DNA from: Butyrivibrio sp. MB2005
GTDB lineage: Bacteria; Bacillota; Clostridia; Lachnospirales; Lachnospiraceae
DNA length: 42,705 nucleotides
Reading direction: 5' to 3'
Assembly: GCF_000424285.1 (NCBI RefSeq)
Contig: NZ_AUJP01000015.1
Coordinates: 115,190-157,894 of the forward strand
A model generated the notes under the pieces. The model worked only from the letters and a program-made list of their open reading frames with translations, made no database searches and had not been told where the DNA came from. Each line of letters begins with the position of its first letter. Within the stretch, counting starts at the first letter, position 1. Made by a program: the position numbers and the translations under genes. Shown here piece by piece: positions 28,102 to 35,493 of the stretch.

Positions 28102-29130
28102 ATGAAGGAGTTTGCCGGTTTCTCACATGGAATTAACCTGGGTGGATGGCTGTCACAGTGCGACCACACCAAGGAAAGATACGATAATTTTATTGTGGAA
28201 AGTGATATCGAGAAGATTAAGAGCTGGGGACTTGATCATATCAGAGTTCCCGTTGATTACGATCTTGTGGAGGAAAAAGACGGAACCTATAAAGAAGACG
28301 GATTTGCCTACATTCAGAAGGTTATAGACTGGGCAGGTAAGTACGGCCTTAATATGGTACTTGATCTCCATAAGACCTTTGGATACAGCTTTGATGGCGG
28401 AGAGCAGGAGTTTGGATTCTTCGAGAACGAAGCATACCAGGAGCGCTTCTATAAGTTATGGGAGCAGTTTGCAAAACGTTTTGGCAAATATGAGGACAGA
28501 CTTGCTTTTGAGCTTTTGAACGAAGTAACCAAGAAGGAATACAAGGATATCTGGAACAGAGTTTCAACAGAATGTATTAAGAGAGTAAGAGTCTATGCTC
28601 CTACTATAAAGATTCTTGTTGGCGGATATTATAACAACAGTATCGTTGCTCTTAAGGATATCTGCGATCCCTATGATGAGAATGTGGTTTATAACTTCCA
28701 TTGCTATGAGCCTCTTGTTTTCACACATCAGGGCGCTGCGTGGATTGATACCATGGATACCTCATTCCGCATGCCTTTTGATTCCACATACAAACAGTAC
28801 GAGGATAATGCCTTTGCACAGCTTGGAAACAGGCCTGAGGAGCTTAAGGTTGATGATCCTGATAAGAAGCTTGGCATAGAGTATTTTGAGCAGTATATGG
28901 AAGAGGCTGTTAGAGTAGCTAATGAGAGAAATGTTGCTCTTTACTGCGGGGAGTATGGTGTTATCAACCTTGCTACTCCGGAGGATACCCTTAAATGGTA
29001 TCAGGCAATAGGAAGCTGCTTTAACAAATACAACATCGGCAGAGCTGCATGGAGCTATAGAGAGATGGATTTCGGACTTGTGGATGCCCATATGGACAGC
29101 GTAAGAGATGAGATTCTTAAGCTGATGTAA
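28102..29130 (+). CDS. Cytoplasmic glycoside hydrolase family 5 enzyme
   Basis: A 342-residue retaining beta-glycosidase. The barrel begins with GINLGGWLSQCDHT. The catalytic acid/base is E141 in LLNEV and the nucleophile is E284 in YCGEYG, the standard GH5 pair. It lacks a signal peptide and carbohydrate-binding module, so it probably trims imported beta-linked oligosaccharides such as cello- or manno-oligomers; the exact linkage cannot be read from sequence. The ATG at 28102 follows AAAGGAG; a longer in-frame start at 28030 runs back into the previous gene. A strong terminator ends the operon. Confidence 0.9.
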   Translation: MKEFAGFSHGINLGGWLSQCDHTKERYDNFIVESDIEKIKSWGLDHIRVPVDYDLVEEKDGTYKEDGFAYIQKVIDWAGKYGLNMVLDLHKTFGYSFDGGEQEFGFFENEAYQERFYKLWEQFAKRFGKYEDRLAFELLNEVTKKEYKDIWNRVSTECIKRVRVYAPTIKILVGGYYNNSIVALKDICDPYDENVVYNFHCYEPLVFTHQGAAWIDTMDTSFRMPFDSTYKQYEDNAFAQLGNRPEELKVDDPDKKLGIEYFEQYMEEAVRVANERNVALYCGEYGVINLATPEDTLKWYQAIGSCFNKYNIGRAAWSYREMDFGLVDAHMDSVRDEILKLM

Positions 29131-29154
29131 TCTAACTAAATAGTTATCAGGAAA

Positions 29155-29185
29155 TAGTCGGCAAAGGCTTGCCGGCTATTTTTTT
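29155..29185 (+). terminator. Intrinsic terminator after GH5 gene
   Basis: TAGTCGGCAA (29155-29164) and TTGCCGGCTA (29169-29178) form a 10-bp stem with one G-T pair and loop AGGC, followed by seven T. Confidence 0.9.
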
Positions 29186-29220
29186 ACCTTTTTGCAAACG
29201 GTTCCATGATCTTTATAGGC

Positions 29221-29250
29221 TTGCAAAAATTGAAGTAGATATAATATATA
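29221..29250 (+). promoter_or_regulatory. Possible promoter of the GH3 gene
   Basis: The -35-like TTGCAA (29221-29226), an 18-bp spacer and TATATA (29245-29250). The surroundings are very AT-rich, so other -10 choices exist, including TATCAT at 29289. Confidence 0.4.
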
Positions 29251-29254
29251 AATC

Positions 29255-29272
29255 TGTGAAATCGTATATTTA
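29255..29272 (+). promoter_or_regulatory. Cre-like half-site upstream of the GH3 gene
   Basis: It repeats the 12-mer TGTGAAATCGTA seen before the GH13 gene and is followed by TATTTA. If the 29221-29250 promoter is used, the site lies at the transcription start, a normal place for a catabolite repressor. The right half of a cre palindrome is not conserved. Confidence 0.35.
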
Positions 29273-29353
29273 ATGAGATATATGGTTGTATCATAGAGAA
29301 GTAGAAAAACTTTTAAATTCAATTGGATATTGTTACATAAGGAGGTTATTTCA

Positions 29354-31912
29354 ATGAGTATTTGGAAAGCTACCAAGGTAGCAGAGATGTCAGCCAGAGA
29401 AAAGGCTCACATGGAGAAGGTTCGTAAATTTGCTGCTGAAGGTATGGTTCTTTTAGAAAATGACGGAACTCTTCCGCTTGCTGCTGATACCAAGAAGATC
29501 GCACTTTTTGGTAACGGTGCAAGACACATGATCAAGGGTGGTAAAGGATCAGGTGACGTTAACAGCAGAAGCGTAGTTGGAGTTGAGCAGGGAATTATTG
29601 AAGCAGGCTGCGAAGTAGTTTCAGGCAGCTGGCTTGATGCATATGACAAGATCTGCACAGATGCTAAGGGAGCATATGATGCAAGAGTTAAGGACTTAAT
29701 CGAGAACTCAGGCAATCCCATGGCAGGCTTCATGGAGATTTTCAACAATCCTTATCATGATCCTGATGTACAGGAAATCGGAGATGCTGACCTGGCAGAT
29801 GCTGACGCAGCTGTATATGTAATTGCAAGAGATTCCGGCGAAGGTCGTGACAGAAAGCCTGTAGCAGGTGATTATGAACTTACAGATAATGAGAAGAAAA
29901 ACATCGAGAAGCTGGCAGCACGCTATGATAAATTCGTAGTTGCTCTTAATGTCGGCGGAGTTATTGATACAAAGGCACTTAGAAACACAAAGGGCGTTGG
30001 CGCAGTACTTCTTATGAGCCAGGCAGGAAATGTTATCGGTACAGTTTTTGCTGATGCACTTCTTGGAAAATCCATTCCCACAGGTCATCTTGCTATGACA
30101 TGGGCTGAGAATTACTCAGATTATCCGGCATTTGATACATTCAGTTCACAGAACGGAGATGTGGATGATGAATATTACAACGAGGGAATTTTCGTTGGAT
30201 ACCGCTATTTTGACAGCTTTGGTAAAAAGCCCGCATATCCTTTCGGATATGGACTTTCATATACAAGCTTTGATGTTTCTGTTAAGGATGTAAGCCTTAC
30301 AGGTGAAGAGCTCACAGCTAAGGTAGCTGTTAAGAATACAGGTGATAAGTTTGCAGGTAAGCAGCTTGTTCAGCTCTATGTATCAGCTCCTGATGGAAAC
30401 GTTGAGAAGCCTGTTAAGGAACTTAAGGGCTTTGCAAAGACAAAAGAACTTAAGCCCGGTGAAAGCGATGAGCTTACAATCAAGGTAAAGGTTTCTGATT
30501 TTGCTTCCTATGATGAATCAAAGGCATCTTATGTACTTGAGCCCGGTAAGTATTTCATCAGAATCGGTGAGAATGCATGCAGCACACATATCGCTGCAGC
30601 TGTAAAAGTTGCAGAAGAAATCGTTACTCAGAAGCTTGCAAACAAGATGAAGGTTGATACAGAGCTTAATGAGATCTCAGCTAAGAATGCTACTCCTCTT
30701 ACATACGATGGTGAAGAGTCCGAGAAGGCAGCAGCTAAAGTACTTACACTTGATGCAGCTGCAATTAAGACTATTGTAGCTGAGTATGAGGGAGCTCCCG
30801 CAGAATACAATTGTGATAAGGCAGAAAAGATCACTCTCGAGGACGTTAAGTCAGGTAAGGCTACAATGGAGGATCTCCTTGGACAGCTTACAAGAGAAGA
30901 GATGGCAGATCTCTGCGTAGGTACAGCAAGAGGCGGCTTTGGAGGAACAAGCGTAATCGGTACTGCATCAGCAGTAGTTCCCGGAGCAGCAGGTGACACA
31001 AGCTCCAAGATGGCAGCTGACAGAGGTGTTCATAACCTTGTACTTGCTGACGGACCTGCAGGTCTTCGTCTTACACCTTACTTTGCTGTTGATGAAGAAA
31101 ATCAGTATATTCCTGAGATGAGTGCTATGGCATTTGATTTTGCAGGCACATTTGAGCAGCCCACAACAGACATTAAGGGTGAAGTTACAAAGTATTATCA
31201 GTACTGCACAGCTATTCCGATTGCTACCATGCTTGCTCAGACCTGGAATATGGATGTTATCGAAGAAGCCGGCGACATTGTTGGTACAGAGATGGAAGAG
31301 CTTGGTGTTAACCTCTGGCTTGCACCCGGTATGAACATCCAGAAGAATCCTCTTTGCGGAAGAAACTTCGAATACTATTCAGAGGATCCGCTTCTTGCAG
31401 GTATGTGCGCAGCAGCTGATACAAAGGGTGTTCAGAAGCATAAGGGATGCGGAACAACCATCAAACACTTTGCATGTAACAACCAGGAAGATAACAGAAT
31501 GCATACCAACGCTCATGTAAGTGAGAGAGCACTTCGTGAGATTTATCTTAAGGGCTTTGAGGTAGCTGTAAGACAGTCACAGCCTCTGTCAATCATGACA
31601 AGCTACAACCTCATAAACGGCATCCACGCAGCAAATAACTACGATCTGCTTACAGCTATATGCAGAAACGAATGGGGATTCGAAGGTGTAGTTATGACTG
31701 ACTGGGGAACAACAGGCGGCATTGAGATGGAGCAGAGAACATTTAAGTATGGTTGCTCAAATGCTGCTGACTGCGTAAGAAGCGGTAACGATCTTACAAT
31801 GCCCGGTTCTGATGAAGATGTTAAGAACATCCTTGATAATGGTGTTACAAGAGCTGAGTTGCAGGCTTGTACACGTCGTATCCTTGACTGTGTACTTAAG
31901 TGCAGATACTAA
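29354..31912 (+). CDS. GH3 beta-glucosidase with permuted domain order
   Basis: An 852-residue retaining enzyme that releases terminal beta-linked sugars. The usual C-terminal GH3 sandwich comes first (about 20-300: EGMVLLENDGTLPL, KKIALFGNGARHM, YPFGYGLSYTSF), then a fibronectin-III-like domain (300-400). The TIM barrel normally placed first follows (about 480-852), with nucleophile D783 in GVVMTDWG. This reversed order is known from rumen Butyrivibrio and Ruminococcus beta-glucosidases. There is no signal peptide. The ATG at 29354 follows GGAGG with good spacing; an earlier start at 29330 lies before that site. Confidence 0.93.
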   Translation: MSIWKATKVAEMSAREKAHMEKVRKFAAEGMVLLENDGTLPLAADTKKIALFGNGARHMIKGGKGSGDVNSRSVVGVEQGIIEAGCEVVSGSWLDAYDKICTDAKGAYDARVKDLIENSGNPMAGFMEIFNNPYHDPDVQEIGDADLADADAAVYVIARDSGEGRDRKPVAGDYELTDNEKKNIEKLAARYDKFVVALNVGGVIDTKALRNTKGVGAVLLMSQAGNVIGTVFADALLGKSIPTGHLAMTWAENYSDYPAFDTFSSQNGDVDDEYYNEGIFVGYRYFDSFGKKPAYPFGYGLSYTSFDVSVKDVSLTGEELTAKVAVKNTGDKFAGKQLVQLYVSAPDGNVEKPVKELKGFAKTKELKPGESDELTIKVKVSDFASYDESKASYVLEPGKYFIRIGENACSTHIAAAVKVAEEIVTQKLANKMKVDTELNEISAKNATPLTYDGEESEKAAAKVLTLDAAAIKTIVAEYEGAPAEYNCDKAEKITLEDVKSGKATMEDLLGQLTREEMADLCVGTARGGFGGTSVIGTASAVVPGAAGDTSSKMAADRGVHNLVLADGPAGLRLTPYFAVDEENQYIPEMSAMAFDFAGTFEQPTTDIKGEVTKYYQYCTAIPIATMLAQTWNMDVIEEAGDIVGTEMEELGVNLWLAPGMNIQKNPLCGRNFEYYSEDPLLAGMCAAADTKGVQKHKGCGTTIKHFACNNQEDNRMHTNAHVSERALREIYLKGFEVAVRQSQPLSIMTSYNLINGIHAANNYDLLTAICRNEWGFEGVVMTDWGTTGGIEMEQRTFKYGCSNAADCVRSGNDLTMPGSDEDVKNILDNGVTRAELQACTRRILDCVLKCRY

Positions 31913-31949
31913 TTAGGGGTAAGCTTTGGGGAAAGCTTAATAGAAGGTT

Positions 31950-31990
31950 TTAGAGAAGGTTTAAAAAGAAAGTATTAGAGAAGGTTTAAG
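31950..31990. repeat. Short direct repeats after the GH3 gene
   Basis: The sequence TTAGAGAAGGTTTAA occurs twice in this purine-rich interval, with a partial third copy just upstream (AGAAGGTTTTA). It lies directly before the terminator stem. No function is apparent. Confidence 0.5.
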
Positions 31991-31995
31991 AAGGA

Positions 31996-32024
31996 GCTGT
32001 CGCACGGGGGTGCGGCAGCTTTTT
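31996..32024 (+). terminator. Strong intrinsic terminator after GH3 gene
   Basis: GCTGTCGCAC and GTGCGGCAGC form a 10-bp stem with one T-G pair and loop GGGG, followed by TTTTT. Confidence 0.92.
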
Positions 32025-32123
32025 CGTACTAAAGGATGAAAAAGTACTTCTTAATGATTCGCAGATAATAGATATTTTAACGAAATTACATAGAAGTTTT
32101 AGAAAGTGGGCGGATTCTCTATG

Positions 32124-32129
32124 TATAAT
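32124..32129 (+). promoter_or_regulatory. Possible -10 box of the sugar-binding protein gene
   Basis: A perfect TATAAT directly preceded by TG. No clear -35 box is found 16-18 bp upstream. The gene starts about 65 bp later. The rest of the 170-bp gap shows only a 5-bp inverted GTACT/AGTAC pair. Confidence 0.4.
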
Positions 32130-32196
32130 ATTAGTGTAGCCTTGTGGTGTTATGCGAAAAAACAGATGCGCAAATATACAGGAGGATATGGTTATT

Positions 32197-33219
32197 ATGA
32201 AAAGGAAACTAGTAAGCCTATTAACTGTTGCCGCTCTTATGATAGCTATGCTTACAGGATGTTCGTCCAAAAATGAAGTTGGAGCTGAGCAGCTTGCCGA
32301 CAAGAAAGTTGGGATTTGTATTTATCAGTTTAATGATAATTTCATGACACTTTTTAGAAATGAGCTGTTAAGTTACCTTGTGTCCAGGGGATTCTCTGAG
32401 GACAACATCACAATTGTTGATGGTGCCAATAATCAGGATACCCAGACTGCACAGATTAAGGAACTTATTGATAATAATGTGGATGTTCTCATTGTGAATC
32501 TGGTTAACTCTTCTTCTGCGGGAACCATTACAGACCTTGTGGCAGGAGCAGGAATCCCTCTTGTTTATATTAACCGCGAGCCGGGCCCCGCAGAAGAGCA
32601 GAGATGGGCAGATAAAAACATGAACGTCTGCTATGTAGGCTGCGATGCCCGCCAGTCAGGAACATATCAGGGAGAGATCATTTCAGACCTTGGAAAAAAC
32701 AAAGTCGACATCAATAAGGACGGCAAGGTTCAGTACATAATGATCGAGGGCGACCCTGAAAACATCGATGCCCAGTATCGTACAAAATATTCAATCAAGG
32801 CTCTTCAGGATGCGGGAATTAATGTACAGTGTCTTGATGACCAGATTGGAAACTGGGATATGGATGCAGCAAAGCAGCTGGTGGCAGAGTCTCTTGCTGC
32901 ACATCCTCAGACAGAGGTCGTTTTCTGTAATAATGATGCCATGGCTCTTGGTGCTCTTGAGTCCATTCAGGCAGCAGGAAGAACCGTTGGCACAGATATC
33001 TACCTTGTAGGCTGTGATGCCCTTGCAGAGGCAGTTGATGACGTTATCGCAGGAACAATGACAGGTACTGTTTTCAATGATCATATTACACAGTCCCACA
33101 GCGCAGGCGATGCTGCAATTAACTATGTTGCAGGAATCGGAAATGACCACTATATCGGCTGTAACTACGTTAAGGTTACAAAAGATAATGCGAAGAAAAT
33201 CCTTGATTCAGTTAAATAA
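32197..33219 (+). CDS. Sugar ABC transporter substrate-binding lipoprotein (galactose/glucose MglB-like)
   Basis: Binds a sugar outside the membrane for import or sensing. Residues 1-21 form a lipoprotein signal with lipobox LTGC and lipidated C22. The mature part is a type 1 periplasmic-binding fold: KVGICIYQFNDNFMTLFR, VDVLIVNLVNSSSAGTI, PLVYINREP, and the hinge-region FCNNDAMALGAL. These resemble galactose/methylgalactoside binders. It has 340 residues. The ATG at 32197 is preferred over 32188 because GGAGG is only 2 bases from the latter. No ATPase or permease gene is adjacent, and terminators enclose it, so it is an orphan here. Confidence 0.88.
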   Translation: MKRKLVSLLTVAALMIAMLTGCSSKNEVGAEQLADKKVGICIYQFNDNFMTLFRNELLSYLVSRGFSEDNITIVDGANNQDTQTAQIKELIDNNVDVLIVNLVNSSSAGTITDLVAGAGIPLVYINREPGPAEEQRWADKNMNVCYVGCDARQSGTYQGEIISDLGKNKVDINKDGKVQYIMIEGDPENIDAQYRTKYSIKALQDAGINVQCLDDQIGNWDMDAAKQLVAESLAAHPQTEVVFCNNDAMALGALESIQAAGRTVGTDIYLVGCDALAEAVDDVIAGTMTGTVFNDHITQSHSAGDAAINYVAGIGNDHYIGCNYVKVTKDNAKKILDSVK

Positions 33220-33252
33220 CTGAAGCTACATACAATAAGAAATGCTTTGATG

Positions 33253-33281
33253 AAAGCCCGGTATATTTGTACCGGGCTTTT
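33253..33281 (+). terminator. Strong intrinsic terminator
   Basis: A perfect 11-bp stem AAAGCCCGGTA / TACCGGGCTTT with loop TATTTG, ending in TTTT. Confidence 0.92.
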
Positions 33282-33300
33282 GTCCGCGCAAATAAGGTAA

Positions 33301-33320
33301 AGAATAATTATAATTATTCT
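33301..33320. promoter_or_regulatory. Perfect 20-bp palindrome
   Basis: AGAATAATTATAATTATTCT is identical on both strands with no central spacer. It lies between the terminator and the predicted promoter of the next gene, about 6 bp upstream of its -35 box. A dimeric regulator site is the simplest reading; a cruciform is also possible. Confidence 0.6.
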
Positions 33321-33325
33321 CTCCA

Positions 33326-33374
33326 TTTAAATACTGCAAGAGCGCTGATATTATGAAAAATGTAAAAGCGCTTT
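33326..33374 (+). promoter_or_regulatory. Promoter with twin AGCGCT operators
   Basis: The -35-like TTTAAA (33326-33331), a 17-bp spacer and the -10-like TATTAT (33349-33354). The palindrome AGCGCT lies inside the spacer (33341-33346) and again after the -10 box (33367-33372), where it extends to AAAGCGCTTT (33365-33374). The two copies are 26 bp apart. The layout suggests repression. Confidence 0.5.
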
Positions 33375-33414
33375 GAACAGACAACATGAATTACATTAAA
33401 GAGAGGGTATGAAA

Positions 33415-34122
33415 ATGAACAGAGATATTTTTATAAGAAACCTGACTAAGGAAAAAATAGAGATGAGTCCCAAGGGCAGAAGCGCAAATGAGCTTTCACC
33501 TGAGGAATTTGAAAAATGCTATGAGAGCTTTTTTGATATGATCTTTGAGATTGCAGACACAGATGTATCAGAAATTGAGGGCTACGGCGAATTTGATGAG
33601 AATAATAAGGCGCCCTTTGAAAGTCTTGAAGCTTTTATAAAGGATGACATGCTGGGCGATCCCACAGAAGGCTACTGGAAAAACTGGAAGGAGATGTTTG
33701 GAACCACATTCCTTAAGGAAGACTACTACAATGAAATAGCTTCCAAGGCACTTCACTACGCACCTTTCTGTGAAGATAAGAGATTCCTTGCAAACAACAA
33801 CACGTTCTTTTGCAACATGATAGTGGGTGAAGATGGAAAGACCTACTGTACTGACTGGGGAAGAGCAGGTATCATGGATTATATGATGGATTTTGCAATC
33901 CTTGATCTCAATAAGCCATATCTTCTTGTTCCTGAGAAGCTCTTTGAATATGCAAAAAAGAGAAATATTGAAATTTCTGATTTTAAGGAGCGTTTCCTGT
34001 GCATGGCTTACTATAAGGGAATTGTTACTCTTAGATGGCACGCATCAATTGACGATTTAGAGTCCTGCGAGTCCATCGTAAAGTCCATAAATGCACTTGA
34101 AGAGCGTATGAACAGGCTTTGA
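33415..34122 (+). CDS. Truncated aminoglycoside-phosphotransferase-like pseudokinase
   Basis: A 235-residue protein matching only the C-lobe of APH/choline-kinase-like enzymes. The region EGYGEFDENNKAPFESLEAF (about 57-76) resembles the post-hinge segment of hygromycin-phosphotransferase relatives, so the ATP-binding N-lobe is missing. In the catalytic loop, the usual HxDxxxxN reads NNNTFFCN: His and catalytic Asp are replaced by N127 and N129, while the metal-binding Asn (N134) remains. The DFG-like Asp is kept (D147 in CTDWGRAG), followed by YMMDFAILDL. Phosphotransfer seems unlikely. The ATG at 33415 was chosen for its spacing from GAGGG; the ATG at 33409 is too close. A CD3324-like gene follows in 34 bp. 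Confidence 0.7.
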   Translation: MNRDIFIRNLTKEKIEMSPKGRSANELSPEEFEKCYESFFDMIFEIADTDVSEIEGYGEFDENNKAPFESLEAFIKDDMLGDPTEGYWKNWKEMFGTTFLKEDYYNEIASKALHYAPFCEDKRFLANNNTFFCNMIVGEDGKTYCTDWGRAGIMDYMMDFAILDLNKPYLLVPEKLFEYAKKRNIEISDFKERFLCMAYYKGIVTLRWHASIDDLESCESIVKSINALEERMNRL

Positions 34123-34156
34123 TCAAAAAATATTGGGCGGGAGGAAATTACTTAAA

Positions 34157-34807
34157 ATGAAATACGAAAATGCCGGGGACATTCTTCCTGCTAAGCTTTT
34201 GGAGGAAGTGCAAAAATATGCTGCGGGGAAGCTTATCTACATCCCAAAGAAAGAGAAAACCAAGGGATGGGGCGAAGCATCAGGCTACAGAGATAAACTG
34301 AATAAGCGAAATGCAGCTATCTGCAGCCGTTATTCCTCCGGTTGTTCGATCATGGAGATAGCAGAGGAGTTTTTCCTGTCTCCTGAAACCATAAAGAAGC
34401 TGGTTTATGGAAAGAAGGTGAATCTGCCAATGTTTTCCAAAACAATTACATCTGCAAAGCAATATGCAAATGCAGGTATGGGTGAAGAGTGGGTAAGGAT
34501 ATACTTAAACTCTCTTGGGCAGGAAATGCCTGACAGTGCAGACTTTTTCATGACAGAGCTTGTAAGGATTCCGCTGAGATTGATTGAAAATGATTCCAGT
34601 GAGAACTGTGATGATGCTGGCGATGCAGCCTTTGATGTGCCATTGATAGTTCTGTTTGATAATAAGAAATTCGTTACACCTTATCAGCCGGGATATCTGC
34701 AGAGTCTTAAGGAAGAAAAGCGCAACGCCCAATATGCTTTTGTCTTTGCTAATACTGACGAATATGGATATTTCTGGAATAATTTTGGGAAGAATTTTCA
34801 GAGATAA
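34157..34807 (+). CDS. CD3324-family HTH protein with a long C-terminal extension
   Basis: Residues 1-85 match the small CD3324 family of clostridia (MKYENAGDILPAKLLEEVQK, LIYIPKKE, then a helix-turn-helix around SIMEIAEEFFLSPETIKKLV), thought to be Mor-like DNA-binding proteins. Family members usually end near 90 residues. Here about 130 more follow, with no domain I recognise; that part contains FDVPLIVLFDNKKF and QYAFVFANTDEYGYFW. The total is 216 residues. The ATG at 34157 lies 11 bases after GGGAGG. It is probably co-transcribed with the kinase-like gene and ends at a terminator at 34874. Confidence 0.65.
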   Translation: MKYENAGDILPAKLLEEVQKYAAGKLIYIPKKEKTKGWGEASGYRDKLNKRNAAICSRYSSGCSIMEIAEEFFLSPETIKKLVYGKKVNLPMFSKTITSAKQYANAGMGEEWVRIYLNSLGQEMPDSADFFMTELVRIPLRLIENDSSENCDDAGDAAFDVPLIVLFDNKKFVTPYQPGYLQSLKEEKRNAQYAFVFANTDEYGYFWNNFGKNFQR

Positions 34808-34873
34808 GAGAGTTTTTGACCAGTGCGGATGCGTTTTGAGGGGGTTGTGAATCTTAGAGAATAAGAATTATTT

Positions 34874-34904
34874 ACCGGCAGTCTTAGGGCTGCCGGTTTA
34901 TTTT
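34874..34904 (+). terminator. Intrinsic terminator
   Basis: ACCGGCAG (34874-34881) and CTGCCGGT (34890-34897) with an 8-base loop, followed by TTATTTTG. Confidence 0.85.
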
Positions 34905-35068
34905 GCGCCAAAAAGAAACCTGAAGTTTCGAAAGAAGAAACCCACTGCTTATGGCATTGGTGGGACTTGTACTGTACAATGATAGTGCATCTATAAAGTC
35001 CAGATAGTGCCAACTGATCTATGAAAAACTGATCAATCATCAACTGCTTTTTTGCGGGTGTGCTTTGG
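34905..35068. other. Non-coding stretch with minor inverted repeats
   Basis: No gene with a ribosome-binding site is seen here. CCCAC (34941-34945) and GTGGG (34960-34964) can pair, and AACTGATC occurs twice around 35010-35035. These are too weak to name an RNA. The stretch connects the terminator to the 64-bp repeat array. Confidence 0.4.
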
Positions 35069-35391
35069 CTTTCTTACGGGGATAAAATGGTAAAACACTA
35101 TTTATCACTGTAGGATTAGCAGGTGATAGTCGTCAGATTACGTGGATGGAGCAGAGAAACGTTATTTGGCCCCGTAAGAAAGGCGGGAAATAATGGCTGG
35201 ATTACGGGGGCGGAGCAGGGAAACGCTATTTGGCCCCGTAAGAAAGGCGGGAAATAGTTGCTGGATTACGGGGACGGAGCAGGGAAACGCTATTTGGCCC
35301 CGTAAGAAAGGCGGGAAATAGTTGCTGGATTACGGGGACGGAGTAGAGAATCCATATTTTACCCCGTAAGATAGACAGCGAAAGTCTATGT
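35069..35391. repeat. 64-bp tandem array with internal hairpins and an inverted flank
   Basis: Units start at 35136, 35200, 35264 and 35328 with exact 64-bp spacing. Units 2 and 3 differ at one base, unit 1 at a few, and unit 4 is diverged in its second half. Units 2-4 carry TTACGGGG, and all units carry CCCCGTAA 24 bases further on, able to form an 8-bp stem. Upstream at 35069-35081, a 13-bp CTTTCTTACGGGG is the exact inverse of CCCCGTAAGAAAG inside units 1-3. The array has no long open frame. It ends 13 bp before a broken XRE gene. Confidence 0.93.
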
Positions 35392-35403
35392 GAGGATATT
35401 ATT

Positions 35404-35493
35404 ATGGGATTTGGAGAAGAGTTAAAGAAGGCCAGAAAAGATAAACACATTTCTCAGGAAGAACTTGCGGAGATAAAGTATGAAACTTGTTGA
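35404..35493 (+). pseudogene. Truncated XRE-family regulator, N-terminus only
   Basis: It encodes MGFGEELKKARKDKHISQEELAE, followed by six unrelated residues and a stop (29 residues). The start matches helix 1 and the beginning of helix 2 of Lachnospiraceae XRE repressors; the recognition helix and all else are lost. A GAGG-type ribosome-binding site is still present. The break coincides with the start of the overlapping GNAT gene at 35480, suggesting a deletion or recombination joint next to the 64-bp array. Confidence 0.7.

Noticed and set aside
35136..35391. CRISPR array at the 64-bp repeats
   Set aside because: The whole 64-bp unit repeats, with no variable spacers, and stems lie inside the unit.
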